From Sphaerosporella brunnea (Eukaryota; Ascomycota; Pezizomycetes; Pezizales; Pyronemataceae): a DNA stretch of 64,000 nucleotides. Below are positions 47,831-59,400 of the stretch, piece after piece. Made by a program: the position numbers and the translations under genes. Within the stretch, counting starts at the first letter, position 1. The number at the start of each line of letters is the position of its first letter. The stretch spans positions 29,312 through 93,311 of the forward strand of contig VXIS01000186.1 in assembly GCA_008704415.1 (NCBI GenBank), in the 5' to 3' direction. The notes under the pieces were generated by a model. That model was not told the origin of the DNA. It did not search any database and saw only the letters and a list, made by a program, of their open reading frames with translations.

Positions 47831-49210
47831 CTAGTAAGTACAAACTGCTGAATAGCAGGGATATCTATGTTCCCCAATATCCGAGTGTTTTTCGCCTCCG
47901 CCTGGCAAAATTTGAAAAGGCGGTTCGAGCAAGTAGGCTTTGTTGTAATTGCCGGGTCTGGTGATTTCTTGAATTTCTGCAATCGTTCTGCGTTTCAGTG
48001 TTACAGAGACGACGACACCTAGTCCGAGGTTAGTCATGACAGCAAGAGGCACCGTTTCAGCACAGTCACCGGATTTTTGTTGTACATCCGTCAACATGTC
48101 TTTTGGGTGTCGTTCCAAAAACACTCGAAGAGCCTCACCTTTGGCCTTGCTTTCTTGGCTTGGTTGGTTTGAACTGAGTTATCGTAACCTTTATCTCAGC
48201 GCAGGCCGACGGTCCCAATACAGAGTCCAGAAAACGGTGGCGGGCTGCACGCCAGCGCTCTTTCTGGTCCCGGCTCACTCCGGCACGACTTTTTGATGTT
48301 CCAACGTGCTTCGCACACAGCCGGAACAACGATCACTCCGCCTTTTACTGGAACCCGAAACATAACCGTGATGCATGTGGAGCATGATTCGTCGCCGAGC
48401 TTGTTGAACCAGGCGGCGCATAGCATCGAAACAACAGCGGACGTGTAGTCCTCGATGTTCGCCTCAGACCGCCCGTATTCAGTGTTCTCAACAGCTAGCC
48501 CGGCCCGCCGGCTGCGTTGGGCGGATACGGGCTGATCAAAAAGCCCGCCCGGCTGTTTGGGCTGCAGCCCACAATGACGGCAAATACGACCACCGTGATG
48601 CAAACTACTGCTATGAAATGAAAAGTACATGACGATGTTCGCCGTGTAAAATCATGACTAGGAGGAGACCACTAGATAGGAGTTTAGTATAACGTCACAG
48701 ATCCTGATAAGTTTATCAGCGCCGAGTGAACCCCGCCACTCGCAGTGGCCGGTATTCACCGGAGATCACTCAAAGCCCTGGCAGCCGGGCTGGCCCGACA
48801 GCAGGCTGGACCGTTTGGGCTGGCTACTGAGAACACTGCCCGTAGTAGGCAAGTTTGTGCTCAGAACTGCCGCGATAGCGCAACGTGTCTTATAGATTGG
48901 AACGTTAAGGCCATGCATATTCACTGTGATAGGAGCAAGGTCACCGCCTTTTGGGCGGACAATGGTGTTCTTCGATCTGCTCGGCATAAATAGGAATTAG
49001 TACCGACGAAAAGCTGCAAGGAGAATCGCAAGCTCACCTGAACGGCTCTAGAAACTTGCTCCAGAGTTCTTGCAGATCTTCGATTGCCTGGTCTGTGAGA
49101 GGGTGACAACAATTGTCGGCGATGGTTGCGTTTTGAAGGAACTCGAAAATCTCTGCCCTCTCCCATCGGTAGGCTTCACGCACCAAGAAAGGTGGGAGAT
49201 CTGCTGCCAT
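47831..49210 (-). pseudogene. decayed unknown gene interrupted by a hAT-like MITE
   Basis: Exon 1 (49210-49038) starts MAADLPPFLVREAYRWERAE. A 61-bp GT-AG intron with a TACTAAT branch-like box leads to exon 2 from 48976 (SKNTIVRPKGGDLAPITVN). After 48839 the frame runs into a MITE and stops at 48766. Beyond the element, coding-like sequence resumes on the same strand: EANIEDYTSAVVSMLCAAW, then VPVKGGVIVVPAVCEARW. It next changes frame at an A-run near 48287 (DQKERWRAARHRFLDSVL), and again to ALRVFLERHPKDMLTD and CAETVPLAVMTNLG, fading near 47850. About 450 codons in total if intact. The family is not recognised; no copper, zinc or nucleotide motif is obvious. At least three frame breaks plus the insertion make it non-functional; a shortened protein ending inside the MITE (about 129 residues) is possible. 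Confidence 0.6.
48480..48838. mobile_element. hAT-like MITE, 359 bp, inserted in a gene
   Basis: The left end reads CAGTGTTCTCAACAGCTAGC and the right end GGCTGGCTACTGAGAACACTG, inverted repeats of the same family as 39026-39126. The flanking octamers CCCGTATT (48472-48479) and CCCGTAGT (48839-48846) match at 7 of 8, an 8-bp target duplication. The left 90 bp resemble the whole small copy at 39026, so this may be a compound or internally extended form. It separates two coding-like parts of the minus-strand gene around it. Confidence 0.8.
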
Positions 49211-50279
49211 GCTGTGATGGGAGGTTCTGCAACGGGGCAGGAATCCACAAACGAGCGAAAATGAACGGATTTTCGATGGATAGCTCCGAGCACACGGGAA
49301 AAATGATGGTAGTAGAGAAGCACAAGTCAACACCCTGTGGTGACCATACGCCGGCCCTTCAGTGAACGGCAGTACTTATAGAGTAAAAAGCGCTCGAGCT
49401 ATTCGGCCAGATCGGAAAGCAAAGGTACAGGCCCTCCTTCTGCTCCTTGTTGATATCCAAGGCAACTTCAAGTTGAATGACCTCTCTTTAATTAAATCAT
49501 TGCTTATGTTACAGAACCAGTCGGCAGTGCCTCGGCTCGGCTCTGATTTCACCGTTGTAGAGCAAGTAAAGAAAACATTCGGAGACAAAGGAGAAGCTAC
49601 GGAGGAAATACAAAGACAGTCTTCCAACCTCTCCAACCTCTCGAGCTCTATCCTCTCGAGAAAGATTATGCCCCATGCGCAGGAGCACTTTCCGGAAATA
49701 AATAGTCTTGGGTAAGCAATCGGGGCCCAGGCGCGCGCGCAGGCTCTCCCTTAACAAAAGAATCAGTAGCTTTACGATTTCGGCCATTTCACGGCCAAAT
49801 AGCTTGTTTCCAGCCCCCCTTCCAACAACCACATAAATAACAGCTAATTGCTGGGATTTGTATTTCAAGTGGTCTGCGGCTCGGGGGAGTAAAAGGTGGT
49901 TGCGTAGCAAGCTGGGTGTTTTTGAGGTGTTGTCACGTACAAAATCGCCTCTTCTCAACGCTTGCCAGCCGATTTTTGGTTAAAATTAGCTGGCTCTTCT
50001 AGAGAGGGAAATTCAAAGTAGTTTACATCGTATCGCCAAGCGCCAGGTTTATACAACCACGGTGTGTTGTTTTAAGAGGTGCTGAACAGGGGCACTTTGG
50101 GTGTGGAAAGTTACTGACTGACCTTTGGCTGTGTTCAGCAACGCATGGTCATCGATGCACGAAACGGGCGGTCAACAGGTGGCGTGCAGAAGCACATATT
50201 CACACTTAGAGTTGGGTAAAGCACCATGGTTAGGGACACCTAGACAAATGGTGGGATTTGGGACCCCTATCTTACTCTA
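49211..50279. other. gene-poor stretch
   Basis: A minus ORF at 49509-49958 (149 codons) and a plus ORF at 49362-49715 overlap; neither is recognisable and neither is accepted. The minus one could be a 5' part of the decayed gene at 49210, but no splice links them. Confidence 0.45.
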
Positions 50280-50538
50280 CTCGACGATTTTTTAAGTATC
50301 CGGATGCCCAGAAACCCTAACCCAGGCCGGTGCTTAGAGGTGATTGGGAAGCTCCCCGAGCTTCCCAGAGCTTCCCTGAGCTCGCGTAGGGGCTCAAAAC
50401 AACAAGGGCCCTCAGTGGTGTGCTGGGGGTTTATTATGAGTGATCTCGCGCGGGCGCTCTCGTTGGGGAGGATTTTCTCTAAGCACGGGTCTGGGTTAGG
50501 GTTTCCAGGGCATCCGGATACTTAAAAAATCGTTCGAG
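50280..50538. mobile_element. TA-flanked inverted-repeat MITE, 259 bp
   Basis: Arms of about 62 bp (50280-50341 and 50477-50538) are inverted with few mismatches and short indels. The outer ends are CTCGACGATTTTTTAAG and its complement, flanked by TA on both sides (50278-50279, 50539-50540). The arms include ATCCGGATGCCC and a CCCTAACCC stretch. The interior has no gene. TA flanks suggest Tc1/mariner-type mobilisation; the ends differ from the 39170 element. Confidence 0.85.
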
Positions 50539-50575
50539 TAGTACGTGGCTGCTTTCTAACCGAAAAAACAAAAAA

Positions 50576-50738
50576 ACTTATTTTTTAAAAAGAACTCCAT
50601 CGAACGCCTAGTTTTCGCTCGCTCTATCGTTCTATATGCTTCATTTTCCCCTAACTTCTCTGGTTGTGGAGAAAAGACACCGGGCTTCGAGGGATTCATG
50701 TCGCTAATAGGTCAAAATAGGAAGATTCACGCCCATCA
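50576..50738 (+). repeat. dispersed repeat, copy B
   Basis: Second copy of the repeat at 45810-45975 in the same orientation, starting about 38 bp after the 50280-50538 MITE. The shared blocks are TTTTTAAAAAGAAC, TCGCTCGCTCTATCG, GGTCAAAATAGGAAGATTCA and CATCACTCGAC. Confidence 0.65.
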
Positions 50739-51535
50739 CTCGACAGGAATTGATGTCACGACCCCGCCGCTTCTAGGTGTCCCCGTCCCCAACCATATGC
50801 AAATCGACTGGCTATGGTCACGACAGCCGAGTCCGCATTGCCTGTGCTTTCTCCCACTAAGCACACTAGCAACAACATCACAGATAAATCTCGTCTCTAC
50901 AAGGACTCGAAACACAATGAATTCAACGATTCGCTAGCAACTCTCAATGACAGGCAGAGCTTTTGATAGTGTAGGTGTCGAAGCTGGGGGCTTACGATAA
51001 GTACTGTGCGCAGGCACGGAGACGGCTTTGATATGATCCCTATTTCAGCCAGGCGCGATAGTCGCATTCTGCGCGAGGGAGTGACACGCATTTGTTAATA
51101 AATTGTTATGCGAGATCTCTTGGGCAGAGCACAAATATATTCGATCTTTCGGGTGCCGAGATTGGCGGTCCCGTGGTTCTTCACCACCAAAAGCTCACTG
51201 GTCCCTTGTGAGAATATGCACCGCTGATATATCGACGTCCTGTTTTTTGGCTTATCCGCCACGTCCTTGCGGGTAATTCTCCTGCTGCAATCTCGGGCCC
51301 GTCCTCAACCAGCCAAATTCAAATTAGGTCACGCAAATTCATAGTTTGCAAATGGGGCTTCTGGAAAGAAATCGCTGAACCGAGTGAGTTGCGATGTTCA
51401 CACATACACTGGGATTGCGTGGCTGGTTGCGGGGTACGTGGCACGGTGTGAGAGGCTGCTGTGCAGCCGCGCCCCATTTACCCCAGCACAGTGAGTGACA
51501 ACAACACGCATACTCCTTCTACCTCTGCGACAACA
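50739..51535. other. intergenic, promoter side of duplicated-domain gene
   Basis: No gene is supported; short conflicting ORFs only. Confidence 0.6.
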
Positions 51536-53858
51536 ATGGCGGATCCACGATATATACTCCGGACCCGGAGTGCGAATGCCTCGAGGATTCTCCATAGCTC
51601 GACGTCCACGAAGACTCGAAAACAGACACCGAAAGCCGCCGCCGCAACCGATTCAATCGCGTCCTCGGCGTCGAAAGTTACCAAACAACCTGCTGCTGCA
51701 CCGAGCCAGCCGGATCCCAAGCCCACGCCTTCCCTCTGCGAAGAAGTTGACAGATACCTCGAGCGTGTGCGCACGAAACACTACGCCAAATATGGCCCGG
51801 GTGGCACCGCTCCCGATGCACAGAAATATGCTTCTTGGCAGACGTGTGCAGCTCACGTCCAAGATCTCTATCGGCGCTCCGCGACGGAGGAGCTACAGCA
51901 GATGTTGCATCACGCGATTTTCGGGCGTTCTGGTTGCGCGCTGGCTGCGTGGATTGCACGCAAACAACGGGGGGAATGGAGCTGGAGTCAGCAGGATCCG
52001 GAATTGCCGCCAAAGTTTAAAGCGCAAACCGAGGCTACAGCACGGGAGTTTGCACGGAAGAAGAGGGTGAAGGGCAAAATTGCGAGCGTATGGCGGTTGC
52101 TAGAGAGGTTGAGGAAGGTGCCGGAACGACAAAAGGCCTGGTTCGAGGCAAATCCACCGCCTGAGGGGGTGATCATCCACTCTTCAGTGCTTCCCGGCCC
52201 GGATCCCTACGTGGGGTTCCTGAAGCGGCCGTTTAGGCATGGCTTGGATTTTCTCATGCTGGTGGCGGCTTTTGTTGCGGTGTTCATCGACACAAAGGGA
52301 TTACAGAAAGCTTTGGAGAGTAAGCGGGCGGTCTTGGATCTGGAGAAAATACGAGTGGAAGCGATCAATCTGTTGAGGGCGGTGGCGGTGGAGGGAGAGG
52401 AGGACTTTTATGAGAAAGAAAATGTGGATATCGTGGACTGGATGCGGGAATGGGCACCGAAAGAGGGGCAATATACGTACCAGCTTCTATTCGACGAAAC
52501 CCCGGAAGAAACTGCCGCAGCAATCGAGAAGAAGATGAAGGATACGGATGATCTGATTCAAAGGATAAAAGAATATAGAGAGCGTCAGATGAGGGAAGAG
52601 GCCGAAGACGAAGAGATGCGAAAGCAGGGCCTAGTTCCTCCTCGTGACATCAAACGGCAGGCAGAAGAAGACTACGACAACCCGGAGCTGATCCCAAACC
52701 CAGGGCCTGGCGAATATCCACATCTTGTAAGCTCCTTGCTAAAGTTCTTTATGAATACCACTCACAGTACAGGTTGACCCCATCCTCGGCAACACACCTC
52801 TCTATCCGAAAGTTCTCAAATGCAAAACCGACGAGTTCAGACAGAAAGTGAGGAATATCTTGACCGCACGCATAATGTCTGGCAAGACTGGCGACTCCGA
52901 GAAAGAAGCCGGCTGGCAACTTGCTGGGGAACGCGTCCGAGATCTAATGGTCAACTACCTTCGTACCCATAACCCGGATTCGAAGTTGGAACTCGAGCAG
53001 ATTCTGCGCGAACACCAAAAGGGTGGCTACGACGGTGCGAAGCTCGGCGCTTGGATCGAGCGAACAGAACGCGGCGAGTGGGACATCAGCAAACCCGGCC
53101 AGCTGCTGCTGCCACATCTCCGAGAGCGTACCGAAGAACGAATTCTGAAATTCGCCGAGGACAAAAAGATTGCCGGGTTTACAGCGGGTGAGAACCCGAA
53201 GATAGCAAAGATTTGGGACCTCTACGATAGTCTCAAGGATATTGAGCAGGCTACCGGAAAGATGAGCTATTTCTTGGAGCAAGGCTACGATCGAGCAATT
53301 ACAAGCGAATTGGAGGAGGATTGGTTGCTCGAAGTGATGAACGACACTCCATGGGAGCAGTTCAAAAGATGGGCCGTCAGCAAAACGCGAAAGACTGCCT
53401 TTGTCGACATTCGGTTGTTGCCAGCAGTTTTGGTGTCCGCCTTCATCGCACCGCAAGTGCTCGCCTCTAAATTCACCAAGAAAACGAAAAAGGTGCGGAT
53501 CGAGGTTTTTGATCTTGAAAAAGTGCAGGGGGAGACTTTGAAACTCCTGGTGGCGATTGCAAAGCAGCCAGAGGTGTTGAATAAGGATTTTGGCGGTGTG
53601 ATGGAGTGGTTTAAAGATTGGGCTCTGAAAGACGGTAGGTATGTTTGTCGTTTGGTGTATAATTGTGATCCCGAGGTGGAGTGGTGGAGGGAAAAGCAGG
53701 GGATCAAGGCTATAGAGAAGGAGTTAGATCGTCCGGATGAATCTAAGCAGAAGGGTAAGCGGAAACGGGACGGGAAGGGGGGAAACAACGAGAAAGGTCA
53801 AGATGGTAGGCCTGGACCGGCGCACAAGAAGGTGAAAGCTGGGGAGGGAACGATGTAG
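51536..53858 (+). CDS. unrecognised 758-residue protein with two tandem copies of one domain
   Basis: Two exons, 51536-52726 and 52773-53858; the 46-bp intron is phase 0. The start is ATG 51536 (MADPRYILRTRS), the first ATG of the frame. I do not recognise the family. The protein contains an internal duplication. Copy 1 (about 70-330) has AWIARKQRGEW at 138-148, a hydrophobic helix FLMLVAAFVAVF at 239-250, LDLEKIRVEAINLLRAVA and WMREWAPKEGQYTYQLLF. Copy 2 (about 415-710) has AWIERTERGEW at 490-500, LLPAVLVSAFIA, FDLEKVQGETLKLLVAIA and WFKDWALKDGRYVCRLVY in the same order. The linker (about 332-395) is highly charged and helix-like. The C-terminus is basic (KGKRKRDGKGG), a possible nuclear signal. 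Both copies look all-helical. Without a known relative no function is given; intact frame and clean intron support a real gene. Confidence 0.85.
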
Positions 53859-55410
53859 GTTGTGCTGGAGTTTCTTTCTTCATTTTGGCACTGTCGTTAT
53901 GTGGTTTCGCAAAGCTTCTTCAACTCAGAAAAGTGTGCTATGTTTTCAATCTCTCATTTTGCAATAAAGAATGGAGGTGTGTTGGTCAGGAATTGCGAGG
54001 ATTGCCTGCGTCAATAGGACTACATGAAGCTGCCCTGCCCGCTGGAGTCATTCGCCCTCAAAATCCTGCGTCTGATGCCACAGATCGAAGCTGCGATACA
54101 TACCTTAGCAGGGGACGGCCGTTTTAAAAATCGTCATATCACTATTATGTAGCCGGTGAAGCTTAGATGACTGTTATATATGGTGCTCAGGCATAATAAA
54201 GGGTGATGTAATTGGTTTTTTTCTAGAAAAATAGTGGGGGTAAACATCATGATCGATCAGAAACTGGTGTTTGTGCAAAAACCACTCTCCTCAAAAATAG
54301 GGTTTTTTTTTTGTTTTTTAGTTTTAAATCATACAGCGTTAGCCCGAGTGCCTCCTATCTTGCGAATCGGAGTGAGGCCAAAGGCCTGTGACGGACACAA
54401 GAAAACTGGTATCCCGTCCCCACGGCCTTACCCGTCTGTTGGGGCTCCCCGTACAAAAAAATAAAAAAAAATAGTGGTTATGTTATTATAAAAGTTGGGC
54501 ACAATGTCGAGTGACATAATGTGTTTTTGTGAGTGCTATCGCGTGTTCGGTTCATCAGCCCATCGAAGCGATGGTGTCGCCTTTGTTTTGCGGGTTGCAG
54601 GCGAGGCGACGGTGATAACATGATGACGGTGACCATGATGGCCAGAACTAGCGGGCTCGCCCTTTGCAATAGCACGCCGTTACTAGTTGATATGGGTCCG
54701 ACCAACAGAGATCCTCCACTCAACACTCTACCAAAACGCAATACGTCGTCTTTTTGTCCGGGCGCCAAACGCACAGAAGCCACGCATAGCGCTGTGTCCG
54801 ATCCCCCAGTTCCCTCTATAGGCCCGCTATCAGTTCCAATTTTAAAAACCGACAACGTCGGGGTACACTGGACAACATTGCGACCCCGCTGTTGCCCGAC
54901 CACTGGAGGTCCACGTCCCTGTACGTCGCCTTGCGGATAGCGTGCGTTCATAAACGCCGGACAACAACAAGTATCAAATCACGCTGGGGGAGAAGTAAAC
55001 AGGACTCAAGCACACCACCTACCGGCTAGAGCTAGTGTGCTTCCTCTCAACACATAAAGTTCTAATATCCGACACCGTTATCCGCATAATAAGTTTGGTT
55101 GTGGAGAACGAGTGTGCACAAGAAATGCGCGCGTAACTGTTCTTGGTAATTCTTCACTCCCACTGGCAGAATTTCTGTAGTGCTAGTTACGATCCTGATG
55201 CACACCGCGTCACAACCCAGTGTGTTATAGCCTGGCGTACGACAACTACTCAGTTGAGTTCGAGCGGCACCGTGGAGACAAAAAACTGCGAAAATAAGAC
55301 AATCTCAGTTTACCCCTTACTACTTAATCACTTCATCGCGTCCCGTCCGCCTTACTTCAAAAATATGCAAAAGTACTTCACAAAACAGCCGAACAACACG
55401 AAACCCAACC
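53859..55410. other. intergenic
   Basis: Overlapping plus and minus ORFs at 54478-54951 lack recognisable features. T-runs and A-runs occur near 54300 and 54455. No gene is supported. Confidence 0.55.
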
Positions 55411-55499
55411 GAACAAGGTGACCAAAACAACTCTTCATAGTGGCTGTGTATTATGGTCAGAGACGGTGATTGGGGAGGAGATGAGCGTTATCATTCTTA

Positions 55500-56000
55500 G
55501 AAGAGCAAAAAAGAAACATCAAAAAAATAGCAAAAATCAAATAGGCAAACAGGGTGGAAACAAGCAACAAAACACTTTAAAACAAAAAGTGACGAAAAGA
55601 GAAATAATAACAAAAGACAATAACAAACATAAAAAAAAAAAGCCAAACTTAAATAGCAAATTAAAAAAAAGAAAGAATTAAAAGAAGGAGGGAGAACGGA
55701 AAAACTAGTAATCGCAAGAAACAACATTAATTAGAAAAACCACGAAAAGACAAAAAAAACCTAGATACAAAAAAAAGCTAAGAAGAAATAAAAAACGAAA
55801 CAGAAATGAATGAAATGCAAAAGAAGTAATCGAAAAAGGGGTAAGAGAAAGTCGGAAAGGGAGGGGGAGAAAGAAAACGCAAAGGACAAGAAAAAAAAAA
55901 TGAAAAAAAAACTAAAGAAGCGAGTCGAAAAAGCGCAACAAAACCCCACAAGAAGCAGAGAAAAAGCACAATCCCGGAGGGGTAGCTAGGGTAGGGGAGA
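55500..56000. other. A-rich, purine-biased tract
   Basis: About 500 bp in which the plus strand is dominated by A with G (runs such as AAAAAAGAAAGAATTAAAAG), with few C or T. The Phe/Ser-rich minus-strand ORFs are by-products of this bias. No gene. Confidence 0.75.
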
Positions 56001-56479
56001 CAGTAGGGAAGGCTAGAATATAGTGATGGCGTTCAGCCTGTAGGCAAGCGGTCGAATGGATATTCCCAGGCATCACACCGGTTCTCCAAAACAAGGATCG
56101 CCCACTTCGAACGAGTAACAACAGAACAAGGTCGGATGAAAGAGTCGTAAGAGAAAAACAATCGGAATAAGGTACAGGGGCCACGCACCGAAAGGCCAAA
56201 AATAAGAAACCCCCCTAACCCAAAGGACGTGCTAGAGAAGCGTTTTCTTGCGCGAACCGGATGGTAAAAATGACCAAGAAACAAAAGTGGTGGAGCTTGG
56301 ACTAGAAAAAATTTAAACCGAAGGTGCATTTTGCGACGGCCGTGAGTGTGATTGCTTTAAAGCGGAAAATTTTCGACAGGTTTCTATATTGCAATTGTCA
56401 TTGCCCAGCAGAGCCGTAGTACAGAAAAAAAACACCTATCGCGCGAAAACACTCTAGAGAGCGCGCGCTTTACGTGAGG

Positions 56480-59400
56480 GGAGGTAGTGTCTGCGGGTCA
56501 CATAGCGGTGAACACGCGCAACCCTAGGGGAGAGGACTGTAGCTTGAGGTGTGGCTTGTTAGGGTGTAAGTGGAAAGGGTTGTGAGCAGTAAGTGTGAAG
56601 GGGGGGGGCAAGACGTGTAGGAAAGGCGATTGTGATTTATTTTGGATTTGGGGTCTTCTGGGGATAAGGACGCTCGGGTTTGGGACTTTTGAGCGGGCGC
56701 GATGTGTTGGTGGTTGCTAGTTCAGTGTGTGTTAGTTTGGCTAAGTCGGGGGGTTCGAACGTCCGTAGGGAAAGGAGTAGTGGAGGGGGCCCGCGCCCCA
56801 GCCCTGACCGGGAAAGGGATCTGTAGGGGTGGACGTTCTCAGCATGAGGACGGTGTTGGGGGGTGATTGAGTTGAGTCGATTTGTGTTATTAGAGGGGTA
56901 CCATGTGGGGGTGGGGATAAAGGGGTTCAGCTCGAGGGACGCCAGTGGTAGGTACCTACTGATAAAGATCATAATTTGAAGGGGGGTGGTTAGGTGGGGT
57001 GATTGTGTGGTTAGTCACAGTTTCGTTGAGCGAAGGGCGGTGACCGAGTGTAGGGGGCGAGCGTGCGTAAGTAGGTGGCCAGAGGGTGGTGGGTGTCTGG
57101 ACGCGAGGTGTGCTGATTGTTTCGTGCGCTTCAGGCGGTAAGAGTACCGGTTAGATAGTTGTTTCGGAGCGTAGTTGTGGGGGGGCAGAAAACGGAACGG
57201 AACGAAGCGCAGCGAGTCTTGGGGGAATGGGCGGTGGCGTGTCGGGAGTGGGGGAGTGGGGTGCGAGGGGGAAGCGGTTTTGTATTTGTGAGTTGGGCAG
57301 ACTCGACCGAGGGTAGGGTACAGGGAAGTGACTAGAATCAGGAAACGGTCTTCTGGGAGAGTGGCTGGCCGGTCGCATGAGTTGAGACAGGAGGTGGACG
57401 AAGAGAATTTGGGATGGACCACAGGGAGGCAACTGGAAGGGTCTGGGGGGGATAGCGAGCGACGAGAATAGGGTGGGGGGGAGGGAGGGCAGGCGAGATA
57501 GGCGATTGTGAGGGGGTGGGGAAGCAGAAGAGACACGGGGGGGGTGGTAGGGGGGAAGAGAGGGGGTTGGGGCGGCGCGCGCCGAGGGTGGAGGGGGGGA
57601 GGAGAGTGGGTGCGGGGTACTGGTGCAGGAGAGAGAGGAGTTTGGGGCTCGGAGACGGAGGTGGGAAACGGAGGATAGGGTAGGGGTGGGTCTGGGGTGC
57701 AGGAGTAAGGTGGTTAGCGGAGGGAGGGGTTTGCTGTCAGGGGGGAAGGAGTGTGGAGAAGTTTGCGGGGATGGGGGCGGGGATGGGGAAGAATTTCGAA
57801 ATTAAAGGCCGGGAATTGGAGGAGAGATGGGGTGGGAAGAAGGGAGTGTGGTAGTAGGGGGGAGGGAGTAAGGGGGAGAGTGGTGGGGGGGGGGGGGGTG
57901 TGGGAGGTGTTTGTGGGAGGGGAGTGGGGGAGGGGAGGGATAAAGTGGGATGGTGGGGGAGGGGAGATGCGTAGGAACGCGAGATGGGGGAGAGGGGGTT
58001 GAGGGGCCTTAGAGTATAGGTAGGTAGGGGGGGTGGAGTGGGCTGATCCGAAAGGGGCGGCCGAGGGAGCTTAAGTCCTCTCAGTTGTGGGCCTTGGTGG
58101 GAGGGTTCGTTGTGAGGACGGAAAAGGCTCGGGGGGACGGTCTGATTCCTAATTAGTGTCTAGGTGGCCAGGGGGTAGGTCTCGGTCGGGGGGACGAAGG
58201 GTGGTGGACGGGGTGGTTGGTAGGATCTTTACTATTGTGTGTGTACGGTCATGTGAGGCGTGTGGGGGCCTCGGGTGGGGGAATGGGCGCTTGAGGTGCG
58301 GGCCGCGTCTAGGTCTAGGGGTTCTGGGTGGATGGCGACGGGGGAGGTGCTGTTGGCCTTCCGGCCGGGACGGTGAAGCGGGGTCGTCTGACGGTGGAGG
58401 GCTAGGGGGCCCTGGGGAACGCGCGTAGGGCAAAGCGAGGGGTAGGGTGCCGTCGGGAGAAGGGAGGTATTGATTTGAGGTCGCCGCAGTGGGGTTAGAC
58501 GCTAGCTATGGGACGGGCATGACTTATTGGGGGCACCCGCTTCTCAGAGTAACTTATGGAGCCCGAACGGGCGAATGACGGGAGAGGCATAGGACTTGGG
58601 GTGCACGGTGGACCGTAGTGGGAGCCGCGGGTGAAACGGCGAGAGACCGGGGGCTGGAGAGGTGTGTAGGGTGGGACTATTAGTTATTTTGAGCGTTAGG
58701 TGGTCGAGCGGGTGGAGTGGGGGGGTTTAGGGTTTGTCGTCTCGTCGGGAGGAGGTCTTGGTAGGGAGTGTCTTTGCGCAGGTAGTCGGTGGGTGGTGGG
58801 TCGGGTGGTCCTGTGAGCGTGGAGCGAAAGGTTGGGTGCGGGAGGTCACTTGGGGTATGGGCGGGTTGGGGGGTGGGTGGGTGTACATCGAGGAATAGTG
58901 GATATTTTCATGTCTGGAAACTACTATCGTGGTAGCATGGAAGAGCCGATTGGGTAGAGGTGTTGGGCGGATAGAGAATGCGAGCGTACACAGCCCCCCG
59001 AGGGGAGTGGCTAGAGCATACATGACGGCGGCTTCGTCTCGGAGAGACGTGGTGGGTTCTCGAAGGGGGGCTGGAGTTTCGATTGGTCGGTTGTGGTTCT
59101 TGGGGTGGTGGAGGGTAGTGTGGGAGTGTGAGGGGAGAGGGGTGAGGGGGGTAGGGGGGGGTGAGTAAGGAGGAGAAGGGGGGGGGAGGGGAGAAAAGAG
59201 CAGGGGGTTGGGGGGATGGGGGGTTTCTTGGGGGGGGGGGCGTGGGGGAAGAGTGGAGGGGTGGTTTCTTGGGTGGGAGTGGGTGTGTCTGTGGGTGGTC
59301 TTTGTAGTGGCGGGTTGGGGGGAGGGGGTGTGGGGGCGGAGGCGGTGGGGGGTAGGTGAGCGTATGGGCTCGTTGGGGGATGGGGGGTAGGGGTCCCGCG

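Noticed and set aside
49509..49958. 149-codon minus-strand ORF upstream of the decayed gene
   Set aside because: No splice connection to 49210 and a conflicting plus-strand ORF; kept only as an unresolved possibility.
56750..56775. GGTTCGAAC box resembling a tRNA T arm
   Set aside because: It lies in the G-rich biased region and no cloverleaf is possible with the flanks.
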